A stretch of 64,000 nt of DNA from Cordylochernes scorpioides (taxonomy: Eukaryota; Arthropoda; Arachnida; Pseudoscorpiones; Chernetidae). A model generated the notes under the pieces. The model was given only the letters and a program-made list of their open reading frames with translations, did no database searches and was not told the DNA's origin. The stretch is from contig CP092882.1 of assembly GCA_030710605.1 (NCBI GenBank), forward strand, positions 17,604,316 to 17,668,315, read 5' to 3'. This document shows positions 30,139 to 41,292 of this stretch, one piece after another (position 1 is the first letter of the stretch; the number at the start of each line of letters is the position of its first letter). The translations under genes were made by a program, and so were the position numbers.

Positions 30139-30424
30139 CAAGGGAGTTATTTATTTGGTTAATCCAAGTTCCTTGATTCAAGGGAGTTATTTATTTGGTT
30201 AATCCAAGTTCCTTGATTCAAGGGAGTTATTTATTTGGTTAATCCAAGTTCCTTGATTCAAGGAAGTTATTTATTTGGTTAATCCAGGTTCCTTGATTCA
30301 AGGGAGTTATTTACTTGGTTAATCCAAGTTCCTTGATTCAAGGGAGTTATTTATTTGGTTAATCCAAGTTCCTTGATTCAAGGGAGTTATTTATTTGGTT
30401 AATCCAAGTTCCTTGATTCAAGGA
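30139..30424. repeat. Tandem array, 40-bp unit, seven units
   Basis: Unit CAAGGGAGTTATTTATTTGG + TTAATCCAAGTTCCTTGATT. Starts fall at 30139, 30179, 30219, 30259, 30299, 30339, 30379, with a partial at 30419; spacing is exactly 40. The unit junction forms the palindrome CCTTGATTCAAGG. The wording (TTAATCCAAG...) resembles pogo/Tigger terminal sequence. Confidence 0.93.
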
Positions 30425-30560
30425 AGTATCAAGTAGCCAGCAAACTTCTTTTAGTTTAAGAGCTCATCATCCATAAATAATGATTTCAATGAGAAAGAAA
30501 AATTTTGATTAAAAAACTAAACATAAACAGGATTTACATATATCTAAGGCTTGAAAATCT

Positions 30561-31721
30561 TCTATATATATAAAAATGAATGTATGTGTGTCTGTTTGTT
30601 TGTTTGTCCTTTATGCCTGACCAAACCACTCATTGGATCGCCATGAAACTTTGGGAAGTTATTTAGTATAGTACTGGGAAGGTTTCTAGCAAATAAAATT
30701 TTTGAAATAACTTTTCGCCTAGAAATAATCAAGACAAATATTCTAATTTATCTGTTATAATTCAACAATCTGCTCTAAATATTATCATGATGATACGATG
30801 ATTTTGTAATGTAGAAAATTAGGAAAGACAAAATTCAGGATGACACGGCAATTTATTTGAGACAAGAATAATGATACAATTCAAAGGCAAGATACTATTC
30901 CTTTAACTTCCAATTACCGAGGGAACCAATTAATATTGATTTTATTCAACTTATCGAGTATTTTTCAAGGGACCGGGAAAAAATGTTCACTTTATCGAGA
31001 GATTCGTTAAACAAACCTTTACTCGGGTAAAACCCGGGCGAAGCCAGGTACATCCATACAAGAATAATGATACAATTCCAAGGCAAGATACTATTCCTTT
31101 AACTTCCAATTACCGAGGGAACCAATTAATATTGATTTTATTCAACTTATCGAGTATTTTTCAAGGGACCGGGAAAAAATGTTCACTTTATCGAGAGATT
31201 TGTAGGGTTAAATAATTCCAATTGCCACACCTAGATGGCGCTGTGTTGGACTTTGTGTGTTATAAAAGTTACATTTTGTAAATGTAAATATTAAATTATT
31301 CTTTTTTAAATTATTTTATATTTTATTGTGTACAATATGTTATATTTCTTTATTGTTAGAATACCCATTAACTAAAATTGTATGCCTGAATAAGTCGAGA
31401 GACTTTTTGAAATAAAAACAACTTTTTTTGGCTAACCGTGTCTGTGGTGATTAATGATCCTACAGATTCGTTAAACAAACCTTTACTCGGGTAAAACCCG
31501 GGCGAAGCCGGGTACATCCATACAAGAATAATGATACAATTCCAAGGCAAGATACTATTCCTTTTACTTCCAATTACCGAGGGAACCAATTAATATTGAT
31601 TTTATTCAACTTATCGAGTATTTTTCAAGGGACCGGGAAAAAAATGTTCACTTTATCGAGAGATTCGTTAGACAAACTTTTACTCGGGTAAAACCCGGGC
31701 GAAGCCGGGTATGTCCGCTAG
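30561..31721 (+). mobile_element. Non-autonomous Helitron (H2) with tandemly repeated 3' part
   Basis: 5' end TCTATATATATAAAAATGAA; 3' end has hairpin ACCCGGGCGAAGCCGGGT, eight bases before CTAG (31718-31721), followed by T. The 3' part is repeated in 196-bp units starting at 30863, 31059 and 31523. The last spacing is 464, exactly 196 plus a 264-bp solo LTR and its 4-bp duplication. There is no Rep/helicase coding sequence. Confidence 0.87.
31201..31464 (+). mobile_element. Solo LTR, 264 bp, in the Helitron array
   Basis: TGTAGG at the left, CCTACA at the right, GATT on both sides (31197-31200, 31465-31468). TATAAAAG at about 31261 and AATAAA at about 31412 suit an LTR promoter and poly-A signal in plus orientation. 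The neighbouring uninterrupted unit gives the empty site. Confidence 0.92.
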
Positions 31722-33170
31722 TAATATTATATATTTTAGTTATTGTGTGTGTGTGTTCACATTGAATAGTTGCTTTTATATAAAGGTTGATAACTTTTGT
31801 TTAAGGCAGAGTATAAATATAGAGAATATTTTGTTTATTTAAAAAAAAAAAGATTTAATTATTTAAATAATTTAAAAAAATTATTTAAATTATAAATATA
31901 TATTATCAGAGAGAAAAAAAAGTAAAAATAATCTGTTTTGTACTAAATCATTTAAAAAATAATCTTAGCCATTTAAAAAAAACAAACAAACACCTTGTAA
32001 GCATTCAGGTAGTTAGGGACTTGTATATATTCCAGGAGCCTGAGTTGACTAAATAACCCAGGTAGTAGCTGAATAAACAGGAATTTATAACGAGCTATTT
32101 TATAGCACAAAGACAAAATTGAGGCCCATAGTAAAAGGTAGGTATGATTACCATCACTCATTGTACTTGTATTTGACAACTTTGAGGCTTCAGTCTAGAG
32201 TCACCATTTATGTAAATTCTTGACGATTACACCCAACAATTCATCGTTTCAACTATTAAATATTGTCGCAGAGATAAATAAAGCAAGGGCAAATTTGGGG
32301 ATAATTAATTTATTATAAAGGTGGGTATTTACCTTTTAGTTCTCCAATAAATTATTTACAAGAGGTATTTATAGGGAGAAAAGTCAGATGATAAAACAAC
32401 TTATACCAAGGTAAAGATAATGAGCGTCGTCAGCCACCGAGGCGTCCTGTTTTCCTTATTTACAGATCAGATTCCGAGAACCGCTCACACCTGTGGTCCA
32501 CCCCTGGGGTCCAGGGATGATTGACAGGTGTCCCATGGGGCTTCTCGTGACTGCCGTTGCAGAGCTACTTGACAATATGATAAAGTACAATTTGGATTAT
32601 AGAGATTAGAAACACAAAGTAATAATACTAAATATCAAATCCCAACCAGCCAGTCCTGAACATCTATTGAATTATATCAAATCCTACAAAAAAAATACCT
32701 CTAGGAAAATCCCAGGACTATAATAGAAAAGCTGAGACAATGGAACCTAATGGAGATTCTTTAAAAGACTTGAGGAATAAGCAACAACAAATAATCAAAT
32801 AGTGTGTGAAGTTTCGGTAACAACGTTGTTAGGGGAATATAGCATTTCATTTGATCCCTTTCATTCCTATTGAGTAGGAGTCTGTAAAGTCACTGAACAT
32901 ATAATTTAACTAGAGCACTAGCCTGCTCTATGGATGGGTTCTAGCCACAGGTTCTAGTTCACAGCCAGTTCTAGCCTCTCTCTCTTATTAAAATTTTATC
33001 TTAATCTAAATAAAAAATGTGAAGGAAAAGTATAAGAATAATTAAACACCTAAAAATGTGTCAACATAAAAAAAAAATCTAACTACGCTCATGTTGCTAA
33101 AATTTTCTATTACATACATAGGAGATCAAATCTCACATAGGGCAAAGAAAAAAAGGTTTAATACCAAATA
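31722..33170. other. No gene seen; scattered hairpin-A scraps
   Basis: AT-rich. Pieces of hairpin family A occur at about 32578-32640 (GATAAAGTACAATTTGGATT) and 32795-32830 (GTGTGAAGTTTCGGTAACAA). Nothing coding is supported. Confidence 0.5.
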
Positions 33171-33331
33171 CAGTAGAACCTCACTGTTGCATAGCCAAAG
33201 TGTCCTTTATGGAGAGGTGTCCTCTTACCGGAGAATTGCTAAATAGTAAAAATGGTAATTTAGCAAATGAAAACTGTCCTTTATAGAGAGATGTCCTCTA
33301 GCATGGTTGTCCTCTCGTGGAAGTTCTACTG
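33171..33331. mobile_element. pogo-type MITE P1
   Basis: CAGTAGAACCTCACTGTTGC at the left, GTGGAAGTTCTACTG at the right, TA on the right side, core TAGTAAAAATGGTAATTTAG. Confidence 0.85.
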
Positions 33332-33782
33332 TAATTTATAAATTACACTGCAGGTCTTTGGTCTCTAAATTAATTCGCAATCTTTGTTTTGCCTCTGATA
33401 TTTGCTGCAATCTTTCACAGTTCTTTGTTTTCCACTTTTATTTTCTCAACATCATCTTTTATGGGAAAAATCTTGAAACTCTTTCTTTTCAAAATTTTTT
33501 CTTTGCTCGCTTCTCTTTCCATACTCCTGAATTAACATCTTTGCATATTTCTTCACCATTATAATTGTGGGATTTTCTCTAATTTTATATTTACTTTAAT
33601 TTTAAATAATATTGTTGCATAGAAGATACATATCTCAGAATATCTGCAATCTGCAATAATTTTATATTTCAAAACCATTAAAACTTTTAAAATAGATAAA
33701 TGGCCCATTCAATGAACCGGTCTACAATCACAGCTAGTTCTAAGTTTTACTCTAATAAAGAATAAGTATAGAAGAATAGGGC

Positions 33783-34035
33783 ACCTCTCCCGTCAAAACT
33801 AGACATCATCTATTGTCACCGCAAACTAGCAGCCTCAGGTCGGTGACAAAGCCACAACACCAGCTTTTGCAAACTGAGAAGTGTCCACCTAGAAACCAGG
33901 GTTTCGGTCTAATGGCCCTTGTCGGCATAGGGCGGACTTTATTCCATAAGATCCACATGGGATCTAATGGAATCTTCACAATCCGCCAAAGAGATGGGGT
34001 CTAGTTTTGATGGGACGCCCTATGCTTCTATAAAC
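33783..34035. repeat. Hairpin family C, shorter copy
   Basis: Left CACCTCTCCCGTCAAAACTA and right TAGTTTTGATGGGACGCC are inverted. CACAACACCAGCTTTTGCAA and GTGTCCACCTAGAAACCAGG match 23880-23945. Confidence 0.78.
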
Positions 34036-34194
34036 CAATTTCTTCCCGGCAAAATTTCCATCTAAAGAATAAGTATGTCTAAGAGAGACTATATACTCTA
34101 CTAATAAATTTAAAGAACTCTACCTAATATAAAAAATGTGAAAAAATTATAATTATCAAGACATTATATTTCATGTAATTCTTTATATATTCTC

Positions 34195-34620
34195 ATAATA
34201 TACAAGAAAATAAGACCTAATCCAAAAATTTTATTATTAACTAGACGGGTGACCCGGGCTTCGCCCCGGGATTGACCCGTGTGCATATCTACCCGAGTGA
34301 TATATATTTAAATAAGATTTTTTTTTTATAATTGTTTGTTATTAGCATTATCTATTTGTTTGCATCAGCATAATTTAATTTAATCTTTGATAGAGGGCGC
34401 TGTTCGTGAGCTAAGTAGAATAATTTGAATATAGTTTTAATAATTGATTTATATATTTTTTAAAATAGCCTATCGTCTTCCCCGTATTTTTTTACCTATG
34501 TATGGAAATTTTGGTTTGAATTAGTGAACTACTGCGAATTTGTATACCGGACATACAAACAAACATTGATTTTTATATATAAAGATATATAATTCCAAAT
34601 CGTGCTTTATCATTCTCTTA
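34195..34620. repeat. Hairpin family A copy split by a Helitron
   Basis: TACAAGAAAATAAGACCTAATCC on the left and AATTCCAAATCGTGCTTTAT on the right are parts of family A (compare 5806-5860 inverted), separated by the Helitron at 34241-34585. Confidence 0.72.
34241..34585 (-). mobile_element. Non-autonomous Helitron (H2 related), 345 bp
   Basis: On the minus strand it starts TCTTTATATATAAAAATCAA after A and ends ...CCGGGGCGAAGCCCGGGTCA (hairpin), then CCCGT and CTAG, followed by T. TC...CTAG between A and T with a 3' hairpin about ten bases before the end is the canonical Helitron arrangement. Confidence 0.88.
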
Positions 34621-35046
34621 ATATATAAGATGAAACCATCCATCCTTAATTTTAATTTAGGTATATAGGAGTTTTTATATAAATTTAGAGATTTCAGCAT
34701 TTATTCCAATTTGCTTACTCACGATGACACACCGCACCTTACACTCTAAAATTTATTATTGAAAATAATTTTTAAAAAAGTTACAGACAGATAATGTATT
34801 TATATAGATGATAATTTGGTCTTTTTATCAAGGGAAATCAAGACCTCTTCATTTCTGTTCTTTTAGCCCTTCTAATATTCTTTCTTATCGAGATCTACAT
34901 TTAAGAAGTTCTCAATCTTTTCTCTGTCTTTCCCATTGACCATGGTCGAATTAACGAGGTTATACTGTAAATAGCTCATTCAATGAACCGGTCTACAATC
35001 ACAGCCAGTTCTAAGTTTTAATTTAATAAAGAATAAATATAGAAAA

Positions 35047-35275
35047 ATAGGGCGCCTCTTCTCCTGTCAAAACTAGAGGCTTCAGGTCGGTGGCAGAGCT
35101 ACAACACCAGCTTTGGCAAACCACCCTGTTCTTTCAACAATTGCAGAGAAACCATTCTATTAGATTGACAAACTTCCCACGATGGGAGCTGATGTTTAAT
35201 AAGAGCTTTTTAAACCACAATCTCCTCCTCCAACTTCCTTCATGATACCAAGGAACAGTATCTCTATATAACATT
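35047..35275. repeat. Hairpin family C fragment joined to a family B flank
   Basis: 35047-35125 is family C (CAGGTCGGTGGCAGAGCTAC, CAACACCAGCTTTGGCAAAC). 35126-35262 is the inverse of 36627-36760 (GACAAACTTCCCACGATGGG, TTCATGATACCAAGGAACAG). Confidence 0.65.
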
Positions 35276-35284
35276 GAGATACTG

Positions 35285-35460
35285 TAGATGGGGTTGGTGA
35301 AGGAGTGGTATTAAGCATTGATTTTCAACATCCACAATCCAGGATCAAATCCTACACTGAGGATTTTTTTCTGAAAAAAAAAATGTTTCAATGGCCCTCC
35401 CATTCTTGCAAAAGTTCAACACCAGAAGTGAGTGCAAGTACCTAAATGGGACTTGGAAGG
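35285..35460 (+). repeat. Decayed S1 SINE
   Basis: GGGTTGGTGAAGGAGTGGTA head, a mutated box B (GGATCAAATCCTACACTGAG) and the body AAAGTTCAACACCAGAAGTG. Confidence 0.6.
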
Positions 35461-35577
35461 ATACACTTGTGTATTCTTTATTGTAGAAGTTCATGGCTCT
35501 TGTGTAAATTTTATACAAGAGTTCAAGGTCTGTAATAGTGTTGCTTACATTATTTGGTGTTTTCACCATGCTATATA

Positions 35578-35745
35578 TAGTGCTCCCAGTCTTAATGACG
35601 AAGGCAGATGCATTCTACTTCACCCAGTCATGCTGGTTGTCAAACTCATCCATTGATGAGCTCTACTCTTCCACAGCAGACACCATCAAAAGTCTCAAGC
35701 TTGATACCCTGATATGATTGAGTGAAGATAAGAAAAAAGAAGACC
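35578..35745 (+). repeat. Non-LTR retrotransposon A or family R, 3' fragment
   Basis: GTGCTCCCAGTCTTAATGAC and CATTCTACTTCACCC match 48079-48122. CATTGATGAGCTCTACTCTT and the GATTGAGTGAAGATAAGAAA tail match 2150-2255, so the two families share this 3' end. Confidence 0.72.
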
Positions 35746-35850
35746 ATGCTATAAACAACTCATCTCACTCTAAAATATAGACTAAAAAAATCCTTCTTTA
35801 CATTGTGAACTCTTTAATTCAAACAACAATGATTCAAAACTCACTATATA

Positions 35851-36465
35851 GGGCACTAGGAAAGTTTTGTGATATGACTTTATTATTTACAATCTTTCAA
35901 AATATTTTCCACTTCAATAAATACACTTCTCCAATCTCCTTTTCCTTCGAAACCAGTCATTAAACCAACTCTTTCATGTTTCCTCAGGGTGCACTCGTCA
36001 TCCCATGCCCTTTAAAGATCTTCATTGCAGAAAAAGCGTTTACCTTTTAGTCTGTTCTTTATGTGAGGGTTTACAGCAGCGATGTTTTCGTCATTAACGG
36101 ATGAAGCTGGACGTCCTAACCTTAGCACATCTCTTATGCCATATTTTCCTTGCTGAAACTCGCAATACCATCTGAATATGGTAGTACGATGTGGACAATC
36201 ATTTCCCGGTACAGGGGTCATTTTTTGAAAGCATTCTTCAATGCCCAAACCGCATTCAAAGTTATATTACAAAATGGCTCGATATTCAATTTTGTACCAG
36301 GTAGACATTCGTTAATATTTTATCACTCCACAGTTCGAAGAATACTAACATCTAGCGAATGAAATTTTGACTGCAGTTTAAATATAAACAGGACTCAAAA
36401 TGTACTGAATTCAAGTCCACATGGGCATACAGGTTGGAATGTATTTCAAAACTTTCCTAGTGTCC
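35851..36465 (-). mobile_element. mariner-type transposon, deleted, with transposase N-terminus
   Basis: Terminal repeats GGGCACTAGGAAAGTTTTG (35851-35869) and inverted CAAAACTTTCCTAGTGTCC (36447-36465), near TA on both sides. The minus-strand frame about 36248-36012 reads FQKMTPVPGNDCPHRTTIFR, RWYCEFQQGKYGIRDVLRLG, GRPASSVNDENIAAV, the helix-turn-helix and GRP linker of mariner transposases. The DDD/E catalytic part is missing, so it is non-autonomous. Confidence 0.83.
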
Positions 36466-36599
36466 TTTGTATAATTAGGCAGTTTTTCAAATCTTAATCA
36501 GCCTATACTTTACTTTAAATGGCCAAAATACAACATACAACCAATTCAGCATCTCCTTAAGTTGTTAAAAGTCCATCTGCATACAGAGAATTACAATGA

Positions 36600-37040
36600 A
36601 TGATAATCATTTTAACAGAATTCAACTGAAAATACTGTTCCCTTGGTATCATGAAGGAAATAAGGAAGTTGGAGGAGTATATGTGATTCAAAAATCTCTT
36701 ATTAAACATCAGCTCCCATCGTGGGAAGTTTGTCAATCTATGGTTTCTCTGGAATTATTTCTTGAAAATAAAGATACTTCGGCCAGTAAATCTTTTTATT
36801 ATCTCAACTAAAATCCTTTGTCCTCGTCAAGAGCAAACAAAAATAAAAACATTTGGCAAAATGTTTTTATTTGCTCTTGATGAGGACAAAGGATTTTAGT
36901 CGAAACATCAAGACAATAAAAAGATTTACTGGCCGAAGTATCTTTATTTTCAAGAAAAATGAATGCCGGCCAGGCAGCCTCTATCTTTATGATTCTCTGG
37001 AATTTTTATTTGTTGAGAGAACAGGGTGGTATTCCAAGAT
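36600..37040. repeat. Hairpin family B with hammerhead-like core
   Basis: Arms 36761-36834 and 36875-36954 are inverted: CTTGAAAATAAAGATACTTC and AAGTATCTTTATTTTCAAG at the outer ends, AAAACATTTGGCAAAATGTTTT at the loop. The right arm contains TTGATGAGGACAAAGGATTT then TAGTCGAAACATCAAG. Flanks 36627-36760 and 36961-37035 belong to the same repeat (inverted at 35126-35262; partial at 40130-40260). The arrangement resembles the inverted terminal regions of Penelope-like elements. Confidence 0.68.
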
Positions 37041-37319
37041 GGCCGACTTCCACATCGAAAAAAGGCTGTAATATATGATGTTATTGTGTCTAATGAAGAG
37101 CCTCAGATGTCTCCATGCATCTCTATTACAGCAGTCACAATGTCCTCTATCTTGGGTGTGTAAAGTTTTTAAACTGGATCCATGTCAATTTTCTACAAGG
37201 CTGTGACCATTGCTGGACATGAAAATATGTAGGTAGGTGTTAGTTCCACACCAGGACAATTGTTACATGTCCTGTAGGTTCTTGTGCCATCTGGATGTAT
37301 TGTCGTAATATATGATGCG

Positions 37320-37535
37320 TGTGAATAAGGTAAAATTTAGATTATGAATAAAAACCACAAAGTAAACCAAATAAATCATACTTATAACCTAATGATAAAC
37401 ACAAGGTAATAAGACCAAATCCAAATAAAGTGTGTGACGTTTCTGCAACAGCTTTGTTACCGAAACGTTACACACCATTCATTTGGATTTGGTCTTATTA
37501 CCTTGTGTTTATAATCTATAATCCAAATTGTGCAA
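37320..37535. repeat. Hairpin family A copies
   Basis: A scrap at 37327 (AATAAGGTAAAATTTAGATT) and a compact copy 37393-37535 with GTGTGACGTTTCTGCAACAG / CTTTGTTACCGAAACGTTACACA and TTTGGTCTTATTACCTTGTG. Confidence 0.75.
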
Positions 37536-37549
37536 GGCTCTTCCGCAAA

Positions 37550-40040
37550 ATTGTGCATAATCATAACCTAATGATAATATATGTACACTGGCACGCTGAA
37601 TCCTTAATTTTGGGTTTGGTATTTTACTACCCATTTACTCCTGTGAGATTCTCTGTATATAACAAAAAAATACTATTAAAAATTTGGTCAAAAACATTAA
37701 AAGCCGTTTTGTGAAGAGTTCATATTGAAAGAATGGTGCATGCTGAGTAAATAGATGATCTGTTAAAGCATTTATCAAGAAATGAACCATATGGTCACAC
37801 TGCTTAATAGTGGAAAAAGTGATATCTTAATTGTATTTTTTTAAAGTTAGTGAACACACATATTTAAATAAAAAGTGGAAATGGCCAGATGTTATCCAAG
37901 ATTTTCTTGCTTATATGTGATTTAGGTCACAACACCACACATTGTCATATCAAATATAAACAATGTTATCTTGATATTGTAGGAACAAAAAAAAAGAAGA
38001 TATTTTTTTCATCTATTTTTATATTTTCGAATTTCCTTTTCATAAATTAAAATAATAACATTTATATAACTTTGTTCGTTTATCTAAACTTTGTATCAGA
38101 ACTTATCATAAAATTTTATTTTCAATTGGTCACACAATTTTTGAAGTTAAATAACTGGAGTGGCATAAAATGAATTAAACTACTGATCGTATATTTAAAC
38201 AAAAGAAATATGGTTTTCCAAAATGTAACGTGAAATCAAATTAAAAAAAGTTATATTTTAGATATATGTAACACGTATTTCCCCCAATGCAGAACGCCAA
38301 AAAACCCGCGAAATATATTTCCTTCCGGGGTTTATTTACATATGTATTTTTAAATTTATAAATTGAAAATACAGAGTAAGTTTTAAACTTTTGTACTCTT
38401 TTATAAATTTAACAAATTAAAAAGTTACTGAAATTTTAATAGAAATATTTTGTTGAGAAAAATATAGAATATCTTGATAATAATTTATCTACTTTTTTTA
38501 AATTTGTATATTCTAAAATAGCAATTTTTGAATTTATTGTAATAAAAATCAATATGCTAAATTGTGATCCATAAATTTTTCTAATTATATAAATATTTAA
38601 ACCTTAATTTATTATATAGACCAAGGTAGACGTTAAGATACGCTTATGTTTTATAAACATATTTTTCATATTATAATAACAAAATATTCAAAATAAAATT
38701 ATAACATATTTCAAATATTATTTTGTATTTTAAGCATACATATGGCTAGAACATTTATTTTGATCTCAATTTAACTTTTAAAACGCCAGTGTTCAATATT
38801 TTAAGGGTTCCTATTTTTCCATTTCATATTCTACTGATAAGGTTAATATATAACTTTTTTTTTGTAAAATCATCTTTAAAAAAATCGAAATTCAGATATT
38901 TTGATAAATTCATAAAAAATAATATAATTTTATTTGTTATTTATATATAAAAATAGAAAATACTATTTTTAAAATGCCTTTTTAACTCTATATCTTTAGG
39001 GGAAAATTTGTCCAGTAGTTTTCAAAATCGTGACGCCACCTATATTTAACCGCGTCACAGCACTTTTTATTTTTTTATTTGAAAATACGGTAAATAACAT
39101 TTTTAAATTATAAATAATGACTTTTATCAGGTTAACAATGTTTATTAAATAAATAAATCATAAATTAATGTTAAAAAGTAATTTATAACCTAAACGTAGC
39201 TAAAATAAAATTGATTTCGTGCAAAGACGCCATAATTAGAATTTGTAGACATTTTGAAGAGCACATTTAAGCAAGTTTCAAAATATATCAATGTTAAGAA
39301 ATTAATTTAACATAGGTATTTATTATTTTACTCTATCTATTACTTGTTAACCTAATTTTTTTCTCCATGATGATTTGGCATTTATTCTATGTTTATAACT
39401 CATTCAACCTGAATCATCAATTACCTTTTTGAAATAATGTGCTACATGCTATTTTCAAACATCTTCGAGGTAAGTATAAAAATATATAATTTCCGTTGTA
39501 CAGTTTAAAGATCTATATTTATAATTACCCATTTTTTAATTATCCTAAAGATTAAGGGGTCATAAAAAAATATAGTATTTATTTAATTTTTAAAGTCCAA
39601 AAGAATGAACTGTATAAGAGAAACACACTAAATCAATTATATTGAATTTTTTAGCAAATATATATATAAAAAAAGAACTCTTACAAAAATGTTTCAATTT
39701 TGGAACCTATGGGCAAAAATCCTATAAAGTAATTTTTTAAAAGTATAATCTTTAAATGCTACATAATCTTAAGGTAATCAAATATTTAGCCTGAAGACAC
39801 TCAAATTATCAAAAGAAAAATGCAACTTTTACAGGCATTGAGACATAACATTATTATGTATATAATAGTCTTTTGAGAAGACAAAATTCATTTCCAGTAG
39901 ATACTTATTTCTGTAGATCACTGGTGACAATGTGTAGATGAGTATATTAATACTTTTGGTTTGGTTAAATTAGGTTAGTTTAGGATTTTGTTAGGTTGTT
40001 TTAATTTTGTTTATAGCGAATAGGTCTAGCATAGAATAAT
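37550..40040. other. AT-rich stretch, no gene or known repeat
   Basis: Roughly 2.5 kb, very AT-rich, without MITE, SINE or hairpin ends, unlike its surroundings. Only a small GC-richer patch (about 38279-38335) interrupts it. No frame of useful length is present. Confidence 0.55.
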
Positions 40041-40129
40041 ATAATAACATGTTTTCACAGTCCACAGAAATGATTATCACGCCTAATTTATTTTCTAAAA
40101 TGTAAGTTTCTAACAGATTTTTAGCATAA

Positions 40130-40260
40130 AGATAGAGGCTGCCTGGTCTGTATTCATAGTTCAAATTAAAGATACTTCGGTCAGTATATCTTTTTTATTG
40201 TCTTGACCTTTCAACAAAAATCGTTCTCGTCAGGAATGAACAAAAATTAAAACATTAGTT
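40130..40260. repeat. Hairpin family B, fragment
   Basis: AAAGATACTTCGGTCAGTAT and TATTGTCTTGACCTTTCAAC match the left arm at 36770-36812 with changes. Confidence 0.6.
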
Positions 40261-40439
40261 TTTTTTAGATATTATTATTACAAAAAAAAGTTTTATTTAC
40301 TATTTTACCAACTACATACAATGTATAGAGGAGACCTTTCTATTCAGATAGTATAGTAATAACCCAATTTCTTCTTATTTAAAAAAATAAACATTTGTAA
40401 TATTGTCAATTTTTACTACTTGATATTCTTTTATACAGA

Positions 40440-41125
40440 AATTGATGAGGCACAATTTGGATTGTAGATTATAAACACAAGGTAATAAGACCAAATCCAA
40501 ATAAATAAATAGTGTGTGACATTTCGGTAACAGCTTTGAAGATGGTAACAACGTTGTTACCGAAACGTCACACACTATTTATTTATTTGGATTTGGTCTT
40601 ATTACCTTGTGTTTTATACAGAAAGTTTACCACAGAAAACACAAGGTAATAAGACCAAATCTAAATAAATAAATAGTGTGTGATGTTTTGGTAACAGCAT
40701 TGTTACTGAAATGTCACACACTATTTATTTATTTGGTCATATTACCTTGTGTCTATAATCTATAATCCAAATTGTGCCTTATCATTTACACAGAAAAATA
40801 AGGTCATTCTGTATTAAACACAAGGTAATAAGACCAAATCCAAATAAAATAAAATATATTTTTTTAAATTTGTATTTGGTCTTATTACCTTGTGTTTATA
40901 ATCTATAATCCAAATTGTGCCTTATCAAAGTCATTCTGTATTCTTGACCAAAATGTACAACAAGGTGGGAAAGTGATAGGTACAATATGGATTATAGATT
41001 ATAATCACAAGACTAAATAAATAAATAGTGTGTTAAACACAAGGTAATAAGAACAAATCCAAAGTGTATCTTATTACCTTGTGTTTAACATACTATTTAT
41101 TTAGATTTGGTTTTATTACCTTGTG
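40440..41125. repeat. Cluster of four hairpin family A copies
   Basis: Copies at about 40444-40616 (GATGAGGCACAATTTGGATT; GACATTTCGGTAACAGC; AGATGGTAACAACGTTGTTA), 40636-40785, 40822-40929 and 40975-41125. Each has the AACACAAGGTAATAAGACCA left arm and the TTGGTCTTATTACCTTGTG right arm; the third lacks the whole centre. Confidence 0.83.
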
Positions 41126-41275
41126 CCAAGTGGTAAGGTGTTGTTCTCGTAAACCGAAGATCCAGGGTTCAATCCCCTGCTGGGCCTCTTTTTTTAGGGG
41201 GGGAAGGGGACTCGAAAATCATGCATTTTCGTTAGTAGCTTGTGAAACCATATTTTCTTTCTTATTACATTGTGT
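41122..41275 (+). pseudogene. tRNA-Thr(CGT)-like sequence, probably a SINE head
   Basis: GCCAAGTGGTAAGGTGTTG, TTCTCGTAAACCGAAGATC and GGGTTCAATCCCCTGCTGGG give an anticodon-arm with CGT and a TΨC arm of tRNA-Thr type, but the acceptor 5' strand does not pair with the 3' GGGCCT. TTATTACCTTGTG before it and TTATTACATTGTG after it (41262) look like a target duplication in hairpin family A, so a retroposed SINE fits better than a working tRNA gene. Confidence 0.6.
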
Positions 41276-41292
41276 TTAATAGGTGGGAAACA

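Noticed and set aside
30139..30424. CRISPR-like regular repeats
   Set aside because: The 40-bp units are contiguous with no variable spacers, and the DNA is clearly animal.
36012..36248. An active mariner transposase gene
   Set aside because: Only the DNA-binding half is present; the catalytic triad region is deleted.
41122..41190. A functional tRNA-Thr gene
   Set aside because: The acceptor stem does not pair and the sequence is flanked by a probable target duplication; it reads as a retroposed SINE head.
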